Below, piece by piece: positions 56,924 through 64,000 of a stretch of DNA of 64,000 bases; positions within the stretch are counted from its first letter, which is position 1, and each line of letters begins with the position of its first letter. The position numbers were made by a program, and so were the translations under genes. The notes under the pieces were generated by a model. The model did not search any database. It saw only the letters and a program-made list of their open reading frames with translations, and had not been told where the DNA came from. Source of the stretch: Sanghuangporus weigelae (taxonomy: Eukaryota; Basidiomycota; Agaricomycetes; Hymenochaetales; Hymenochaetaceae); contig CP137322.1 in the NCBI GenBank assembly GCA_033182465.1, positions 2,170,001 to 2,234,000 on the forward strand, read 5' to 3'.

Positions 56924-57271
56924 GTTTTCCTTTTTAATATTTCAAGTGTTATTCATTAGATAACATTAACCCATTGAGACTTTGTGAAGAAGCAAAAACA
57001 GTGATATTTTGAGAAGCTTGAATATCAAATATATATATATATATATATAGTGACATTACTTGAAATCTAGGTTTTTTCATTTACTCATAATTTCTTGACA
57101 TAGTATTCTGCACTCTAGAAATGACACAGGCCCAGTTAGATCATATAGATGACTCTGTGATGCTTTTTCCAGTGGAGAAAGGGTCGCAGAGGTCACGTGT
57201 TAGGTCACGTGCATAGCTAGATCACATGTGCCTAAAAGGGGGGAAATAATTCTTTCCTCATCGGTACACCA
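56922..57271 (-). repeat. Right terminal inverted repeat
   Basis: It pairs with 54646-54986. It contains an (AT)n run at about 57029-57049 that is short in the left arm. Its inner end directly touches the foldback repeat. Its outer end is 184 bases from the beta-mannosidase start codon. Confidence 0.85.
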
Positions 57272-57408
57272 TATATTTTAGAGATCTTTTCCGCCCTAAC
57301 GTCGACCCGACCCTCTGCCCCACGAAGCAAGACTGCATGATCAGATTCTTTCAATCGATGTCTGACGACATTGGCGCTTCTTAGTCTAGAATAGTGATGT
57401 GGATCTGG

Positions 57409-57416
57409 TATAAATA
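57409..57416 (+). promoter_or_regulatory. TATA box of the beta-mannosidase gene
   Basis: TATAAATA lies 39 bases before the first ATG. The spacing suits a start site very close to the start codon and favours the later in-frame ATGs at 57461 or 57464. Confidence 0.5.
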
Positions 57417-57454
57417 CTGTAAGTCGAGAACTGACGCCGTTTTCGCGAGTCGGG

Positions 57455-60400
57455 ATGTTGATGATGGCTCCGATCAAGACTCTCATCATATCCTTCGTTT
57501 TATGCCTTCCACTCCCTTGTATTGCTCAGAAATTCAGTCTGTCTGATTTGCAATGGACATTGAAGAATTCGAATAGGTCCATAGTCATCCCTGCTCAAGT
57601 TCCTTCTCAAGCCCATCTTGATCTTGCCAGAGCCGGAATCATCTCGGAACCATTGTTAGGCGCAAACGGTGTGTTTGTCGCATTGGTTCCGTCCTGATAA
57701 GTCGCTCTAATTGCAATACTAGATTTCACTCAGCGATGGGTTGCGGATGAGAATTGGACATACACAGCCGATCTGAGTCCATTTTGTTCAATTCTTCCGG
57801 AAGAATCAGCAGAGAAGACCCTACTCGTCTTTTATGGTCTTGATACAGTTGCAAACATCGTACGTAATTCAAATGTCAGCTATACGATTTCATCTAAGAA
57901 TATTTCAGACGCTGCGTGGCCGGCCCATTGCCTGGGTGAACAATCAATTCAGGCAATACGTCTACGATGTTTCCGCGATATTAGGGAGTAATAGCCAAGT
58001 AGGTGATAATAATTTGACAGTTGCGTTCGAGGCTGCGTCTACCTACGGCCTGAACGTCAGCGCGAGACCGGATGTTGAATTTGTCGGCGTATCTGTGGTA
58101 AATATATCGTTTCGGTCCCACACGTCATGTCGGTTCTCAAATCTACTCCCAAGTTTGAGTACCCTGGAGGGCACCCCTATGTCCGAAAGACCGCATCAGA
58201 CTTCGGATGGGACTGGGTAAGTTGGTTCTGTACGGATTTCTATATCTGGAACTTATAATCAATCCAGGGCCCTGCTTTTGTCCCAACGGGCATATTCAAA
58301 CCGGCGTATTTCATTACTTTAGGGAAAACAAATTCAACGACAACATCATCGTCTGTGTCGTCCGTTAGTTTCAGTCCGTCCGTCTTTGTGGAAGAAAAAT
58401 CTATAGAGATATCAAAAGTCGGTCAACGACCTTCACTGCGTCCGGACGAAACCGCCGATTGGCTGGTAAATGTTACGCTCGCATTGCGATCCTCACAAAC
58501 ATTCGACAACCTCACCATGATCATATCTTTTCCTGAGTTGAACGTTACTTCCTCTCCTCTCCCGCTTTCTCGAATCCCGGGTAATACGAGCGTCACGACG
58601 TTTGTGTCGGCAAACCTGACGATTCCAGATGGAATCCCGGAACGCTGGTACCCTCATAACCTTGGTACTCCGCAGCGCTACAGCATTACCGTCTCTTTGA
58701 ACCCTGCCAACGTCACATTCACGGCAACAACCGGGTTTCGTACTATCGTGTTGATACAAGATCCTTATCTGCACCCAGAGATCTCCTCACGAGGTATCAC
58801 TCCAGGAGATCAGTTCCATTTTGAAATCAATGGCAAGGCGTTCTACAGTCTGGGAACGAATATCATACCCTTCGACCCATTCTATTCACGGATGACGACC
58901 GAGCAGATCCGCTGGATTCTCGAAAGTGCAGTATTGAGTGGACAAAACATGGTTCGTATTTCGCCTCATCTAGTCCGGGCCGAATATAATTGACTTGCAA
59001 TAGCTCCGTGTTTGGGGCGGAGGAATATACCAACCTTCGGATGAAGAGACAGGCGTCTATAATTTCTATGAAATTTGCGACGAGCTTGGCATACTGGCGT
59101 GGTCCGAGCTGATATTCTCCGACAATCTATACCCAATCAACGATTTCCTCTTGGAGTCCATCGCTCCCGAAGTTCGACAAAACGTAAGGCGAACAAACAG
59201 ACACCCGAGTAACGCTCAATGGGCCGGCGGTAACGAGATCGAGGGTATTGTAGAAGTGATAAACACCACTTTTAGCAATGGAACCCATTATCTGGACGAG
59301 GTACGTAATAGCACTCGAATTCACGCTTTTGTACTTACCCTATACGCTAGTTTGTGACTTTATTTCAAGATTTCCTTCACGATATTGTGCTAAACGAGAC
59401 TTCTTCAGTATGTATAGTAGCATCTTCTTGATCACTCTATAACTTGCGTTGTTCATGAAGCTGTCATACACGGACTGTTCTACGACAAGCGGATATCTCA
59501 GTCTTGACCCGTACGTCTTGAGGTTCCGCAACGGGACAGCCGGGGAAATCTATGGAAACAGCGGTAAGAGTCTACTATTCCCCATATCGGGTGTAACAAT
59601 TAAGATGTGGCTTGTTTCAGAGCGTTACAACTACGATGCTTCTCAGGCATTCAACTATAGCACTTACCCTGTCTCCCGGTATGTTGGCTGTTTCTCGCAT
59701 CAGAACGTCTGACTGAGTTTCAATCGACAGTTACGTGAACGAGTTCGGGTTTCACTCGATGCCCTCTTTCTACAGCTGGGAAGAGGTTCTCGAGTCCCCT
59801 GAGGATTTCTCTTTCAACTCGACCGTTGTATTTTCTCGCGATCACCATCCACCGGCAGGCGGTCTTGCCTGGCCTAATCCAAATGCCAATCAAGGCCAGG
59901 CTCAGATGACTACAGCGGTCGAGTTGTGGCTTCCTACCCCTGGCACGAGTGATGCAAACCAGACGTTTGCACAGTGGTGCTGGAGTACTCAGATATTTCA
60001 GTCACTGAACATGGTTTCTGAGATAGCATGGTACCGACGCGGTGCAGGTCTCGGCGAGAACAACCTTGGCGCATTGGTCTGGCAATTGAATGATATCTGG
60101 CAAGTAAGTTAATGTTTTCGATTCAGAGGTAGGAGTCTTGACCAAACTTGAAATAGGGTGTGAGCTGGTCTAGTATCGAGTATTCTGGACGATGGAAAGT
60201 CCTGCAGTATGCTCTGGGTACCGCTTTTGCCCCAGTGACTATTTATCCATTCTGGACGCCGGAAAACCAGACATTAGAAGTCCTCGTCATTTCTGATCGC
60301 TGGGAGATTGTCAATGGAACAGCTCAGCTCACTTGGTTTGATTGGAATGGCAACGCCTTGATCTCCAGCAGCCATAACTTCTCCACGCCTTCACTTAACA

Positions 60401-60950
60401 ATAGCGTAATAATATCGAAGACAGGCCTGGATTCGATCCTTCCTGCTGGAGCAAGCCCATCAGACGCATGGATGCTGTTGAACGTAACTGCAGAGACTGA
60501 GAGTGGACAAGTCAGCAATGAGCAATACGTACGTTCATTTCCGCCCTCATTGTGCTCTGCATCTTTACATTGTGTCCTTTTGGTACCAGTTTACACCAGT
60601 ACCGTTATCCAATGTCTCGTTGATCGATCCGCAGATCAGCGTCACAAAAGACGAGAATTTAACGTTCACTTTATCTGCTCAAGGGGGAGTTGCATCATTC
60701 ACTTGGCTGGACCATCCATCGGGAACTGTAGGCATTTTTGTTGATAACTCCACCGGGAAGCCGTCAAATGGATTTTATCTGGTACCAGGACAGGACAGAA
60801 CAGGTCAGTCATTATAAGCATTCTGGTTTTGTCCAGATATTGACATTGCATGCAGTCCGCTTCCTGATGAATAACGTTCTTTCGCGAGTCAAGGATCCCA
60901 ATCCTGCAGATTTCGTCGTTAGGTCTCTGTGGAATAACACCCATGCATGA
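57455..60950 (+). CDS. Secreted beta-mannosidase, glycoside hydrolase family 2
   Basis: The enzyme removes terminal beta-1,4-mannose, as in the last step of mannan breakdown outside the cell. After three close ATGs, MAPIKTLIISFVLCLPLPC is a signal peptide, followed by the mature start QKFSLSDLQWTL. The N-terminal GH2 jelly-roll has IPAQVPSQAHLDLARAGII, RWVADENWTYTADLS, NNQFRQYVYDVS and ASDFGWDWGPAFVPTGIF. The catalytic barrel has LRVWGGGIYQPSDEETGVYN, WAGGNEIEG with the acid/base glutamate, NEFGFHSMPSFYSWEE with the nucleophile glutamate, and ALVWQLNDIWQGVSWSS. The C-terminal beta domains continue to NPADFVVRSLWNN. There are many N-x-S/T glycosylation sites. The gene has about ten short introns. 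Both catalytic residues are present. Fungal GH2 beta-mannosidase A is the closest type. Confidence 0.93.
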
Positions 60951-61022
60951 GGAGCGAGAGGTGCGTCGGAAGTTTTGTGACAAGTGTACGCGTATAAATG
61001 CAATATGTATTGTATCTTTTTT

Positions 61023-62515
61023 TCACCCCAGGATCGACATTCCAGCAATCGGCAAGCGATAAAACCGCATGCTGAAGTAGTTTCTCGTTCCACCCCATTT
61101 ATCCACTTCCTCCGGACCTTTCATCAAGTCCACGTCGCTCCACTCCACATTCAGGCCTACATTCGACAAATGGAGTTCCGACAATTGTGTATATACGTCG
61201 TAGAAAAGAGCGTCTGCAAATTAACTCGTGATCTAGGTTTTAAAAGAGATCGATTGCGGATTGACGAACTCGTTGCTCCTAAGCCATTGAAGAAACTAAA
61301 CCGAGCGTCGGGTCCACTCAGCAAGTCTGGCAAATGTCCGAAGAAGGTATGCAGAGCTGAAAGAAAGAGTCAGCACCGCGTATGCCAAACATATGAGAAC
61401 TAACCCTCGTAATCCTCGGAGAACGTGTCCGTATAGATGACATCAAATCCACCTACGGCCACTATCTCCTCGCTCTCGATGAAGTCTTGCCACTTCCCTT
61501 CTAAAATAGTCACTCCGGGTTTCTCATACCATCCGAGCTCGTGCATATGTCGCAAGACGTCTGGATGAGCTTCGATGATGAAATGACGGCTTGGAGGGTC
61601 AGGCAGAGCTTGGAACATCGAATCTATCTTGGACGAAATGATCACTTTAGACTGAAGACAGCTTGGATCATGAAGAAAAATAATTTACTATTCCAAGGCC
61701 AAAGCCTACATTCAGAACGCTATAGCCACCTTCCAGACCTTCACATAGCCTGTTCACTGTTTCTTGCACTTTATAATGATTAGCGCCTTTCCATATCTTC
61801 CACTACGGTCGAATTCTTACTTATGTCTCTTTCCCAGCCCATCATAACGCCGACTTCCTCGTCTCCGATCTTTACTAGACATACTTCCTGACCGTGATCG
61901 TTCTTCTTGAATATTAATCGGGAGCTCAAAAATTCTGAGGGTGAGCCGGCGACTGTTGTATCGTCCGCTCGAAGAATTATTGACGAGGAAGAAGTGGTTG
62001 GAGTTTTCTTTGACGAGAGATGCGAGAGTATGTATTCTTTCCAGTCATCATCAGTCTTTGCCTGTATGCATAAGCAAAGATCTTGGATTGTTTACCAGAT
62101 CTAAGGCCCGCATCCCGGATGGATCTGTAGCAATCTTCATTATTTAGTGACAGAGCAACGTCTCCGGCTGTATTTCCCAAGTTATCCACTATGTAGACGC
62201 AAAGTCAACATCAACATCAAACAGATAATAGATCCAGACAGACCTACCGGCATTCCATACCGCTCCCTTTCCAATAAGGTAGTCGACCAGCTCCTTATCC
62301 TCTATGTAAGCTGCTGCATGTAATGCAGAGTTACCTTCATTGTCTTGATACCACAACGGTGCATCCTGATCAATGAGAGCTTTCACTTCCTCGAATGGTC
62401 TTGCTTCAAATGTCTTTTCTATGAGAGTTTGACCAAGTTGTATGACTGCATCGACTTCTTCCTCTTCAGGTAGCTGCTCCGAGTCGATATCGAGCTCTAT
62501 ATAGTTGGTGCTCAT
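61023..62515 (-). CDS. RMT2: Protein arginine N-methyltransferase 2 (Rmt2, delta-N type)
   Basis: Rmt2 methylates the internal delta nitrogen of an arginine, in yeast on ribosomal protein Rpl12. The ATG at 62515 gives MSTNYIELDIDSEQL. Ankyrin-like repeats follow (APLWYQDNEGNSALHAAAYI; DNLGNTAGDVAL), the family's usual N-terminal module. The methyltransferase fold has VMMGWERDIM, then the SAM-binding region with HFIIEAHPDVLRHMHELGW, GVTILEGKWQDF and FDVIYTDTFSEDYE. Later exons read LLSGPDARFSFFNGLGATN, ALFYDVYTQLSELHLSNVGL and VEWSDVDLM, ending FYRLPIAGMSILG, all as in the GAMT-like domain of Rmt2. The gene has several short introns. Its 3' end lies 72 bases from that of the convergent beta-mannosidase gene. 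Confidence 0.92.
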
Positions 62516-62833
62516 GGTAGTCAAATTTTAAGGATCGACACGTACCTGAGAACGACCTGTGCAAATTATATCCAGGCCACGTGAGACGTCAATTTCTTTG
62601 TCGGAACCAAATGAACATGCGAGATAGTATGTTATTTTCATTCTGGAAAAAGCAGGTTTTCATGCAAGATTAGCAAATACATAAATAATGTAAGTAATGA
62701 GTGTCTCTGCAAGATGAGGAGAGGGCGAAAAAGGGTATGAAAGAATGACAAAAAAAGAATAAGAAATAACGAGCACCGGTTTAAAACAAACATCCTTACT
62801 TTATACTACAAGAGTCTATGCCCAAACCAAAAT
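62516..62833. other. Spacer between Rmt2 and the GH79 gene
   Basis: A 318-base stretch that should contain the Rmt2 promoter and the GH79 3' UTR. It is A-rich near 62730-62770. I see nothing else. Confidence 0.45.
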
Positions 62834-64000
62834 TCAAACGAACGCGCCATGAATAGCAAATGCAGCACCCAAGATCGTAAGTGCACCCGTGAAAATGGCG
62901 GAAGCGAGCATAGCATTAGCACCCGCAGCATCATTCCCAGCACTACCGTAACTAGTCGAGCCCTGGAAGGACCATTTTCCACCTCCGCGACCATTTGAGG
63001 TCTCAAGAACAGCCTGATCTACGGTCGCCGTGTTTGCCGCTGCGGTCTATGGGACAAAATCGATTAAAATAACATCCGGATTTGGTTAAGCAATACTCAC
63101 GGCAACAGCGGTAGTTGCGAACGTTTGGGTTGTTTGGGGTGTGGATTCACTCAGGGCATCTGAATTAAGGAAGACGACAGCAATACCCGGAGCTGGAACC
63201 GGGACTGCGCAGACGTTATTCGTTTGGTCACACGCGTACGTGTAGATCATCTCATCTCCCTGCAAACGACCATCCGACTCAAATGGACCACCAAAGTGCT
63301 GCACGAACACGTTAGGTTATGAAAGTGGGTCCAACAAGCACAGATGCTTACCTGACCAGCCCACGTAATTCCAAACTTGTCTGCAGCGGAGCTAGCAAGT
63401 AGGTACTTAACTTGCACGCTTCCTGGTGTTGCACCGGGCGTCAGCGTTTGATTTCCGCCGACACTGATATACGCCGTGTAATTTGATGCACCTGAGGCAT
63501 CGGTCAGGTAATTAATAAGTACGACGCGTGCCGGGTTTCCATTCTCATAGACAACATAACCAGGTGTGTATTGGTTATTGTTGTTCATGTAAAGGTCCAC
63601 AACTTGAGCGGTACCCGTACGACCAAAGATCTCGGTAAGGGCAATCATTGGATAGAAAGTCGCTCCAATAGTCCACTCGCGGATATAGGACTGGTTGGAT
63701 GCTTGAGGGGTAAAAGCCTGGAAGGACGTCAGGACATGATTTTGTGTAGCGAACGCGTTCACGTACGTTGTAGTAAGTAGTCTGTCCACCGACGTGGTAC
63801 AATGCATGTGAGAAGTTGGTCATCGCCAAGTTTAACGAGTAATCTATCGTCCACATGGCTGCGGCAAAGGAGTCGCTCAGTCCAGAGAATCCACCGCATG
63901 ACGCAGTGTTCGTCTCGAACATCACGACTGGCTTACGAATCCCTTGTGCAATTGACGTCGTGTTGATATACAGGGTATTAAGACCCTGGACGTTATTGTG
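62834..64000 (-). CDS. GH79-type glycosidase (beta-glucuronidase-like), C-terminal part, N-terminus outside window
   Basis: Family GH79 includes fungal beta-glucuronidases that trim arabinogalactan and related glycans. The visible part begins inside the catalytic domain (VQGLNTLYINTTSIAQGIRK), with PVVMFETNTASCGGFSGLSD, whose glutamate fits the nucleophile position, then AAMWTIDYSLNLAMTNFSHA and LYHVGGQTTYYN. An intron follows, then AFTPQASNQSYIREWTIGAT. The GH79 C-terminal beta domain has YVVYENGNPARVVLINYLTD and HFGGPFESDGRLQGDEMIYT. The last exon has a Gly/Ser-rich linker and a hydrophobic end (AMLASAIFTGALTILGAAFA) stopping at GAFV, which looks like a GPI-anchor signal. The start codon and catalytic acid/base lie beyond 64000. 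Confidence 0.85.

Larger units (their letters stand above)
54646..57271. mobile_element. DNA element with long terminal inverted repeats, family unknown (2,626 bases)
   Basis: The two ends are inverted copies of each other over about 340-350 bases, starting TGGTGTACCGATGAGGAAAG. The left flank ends TATA and the right flank begins TATA, so a TA or TATA target duplication is possible. The repeats contain paired CACGTGACCT words. The interior has two adjacent minus-strand open frames (55931-56149 and 55508-55906) and no recognisable transposase, reverse transcriptase or DDE motif. Arms differ by scattered substitutions and small indels, so the copy is not very recent. It may be a non-autonomous DNA transposon carrying a foreign insert, or a fragment of an unrecognised family. 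Confidence 0.75.

Noticed and set aside
54646-57271. The repeat-bounded region as an LTR-type retroelement
   Set aside because: The end repeats are inverted, not direct, and no reverse transcriptase, protease or integrase motif is seen.

Overview
The window looks like nuclear DNA of a filamentous basidiomycete (Agaricomycete type). Genes are dense and broken by many short introns of about 45-70 bases with GTRNGT donors. The families are typical of such fungi: muskelin, an arrestin-related trafficking adaptor, a GLTSCR1-domain protein, a Zn2Cys6 regulator, and secreted GH2 and GH79 glycosidases. An intradiol dioxygenase of the hydroxyquinol/catechol type would suit a lignocellulose decayer. 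All calls rest on reading the translated sequence; no database search was run.

Layout. 1-1312 (+): 3' part of an intradiol ring-cleavage dioxygenase. 2632-3210 (+): prefoldin subunit 4. 3523-6972 (-): muskelin. 7841-8070 (+): relic of an F-box-like gene. 9605-12364 (-): arrestin-like adaptor. 13158-17974 (-): sphingosine-1-phosphate lyase. 19095-20036 (-) and 20200-20991 (+): F-box-like protein and TRAPP subunit Bet5, head to head. 21531-25517 (-): Fun30/SMARCAD1 remodeller. About 25.5-29.5 kb holds no gene I can defend. 29564-30744 (-): mitochondrial-carrier-like protein. 32335-33865 (+): Zn2Cys6 regulator. 36059-36957 (+): U2AF small subunit. 37624-38557 (-): Alg14. 39709-41336 (-): GLTSCR1-domain protein. 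41593-52593 (-): a giant bridge-like lipid transfer protein of the Csf1/BLTP1 family. 52828-54151 (+): a probable securin. 54646-57271: an unidentified DNA element with terminal inverted repeats of about 340-350 bases and a foldback next to its right repeat. 57455-60950 (+): secreted beta-mannosidase. 61023-62515 (-): Rmt2 arginine methyltransferase. 62834-64000 (-): C-terminal part of a GH79 glycosidase with a GPI-like tail.

The genes are mostly unrelated housekeeping functions (protein folding, N-glycosylation, vesicle tethering, splicing, chromatin, lipid transfer, chromosome segregation) with carbohydrate and aromatic catabolism at both ends. They do not form a visible biosynthetic cluster. 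The most interesting observations are the TIR/foldback element beside the beta-mannosidase promoter, a securin candidate whose promoter has an MluI cell-cycle box, two very short exons (10 nt in muskelin, 18 nt after the active-site lysine of the lyase), and a 12-base palindrome-containing motif shared by two promoters.
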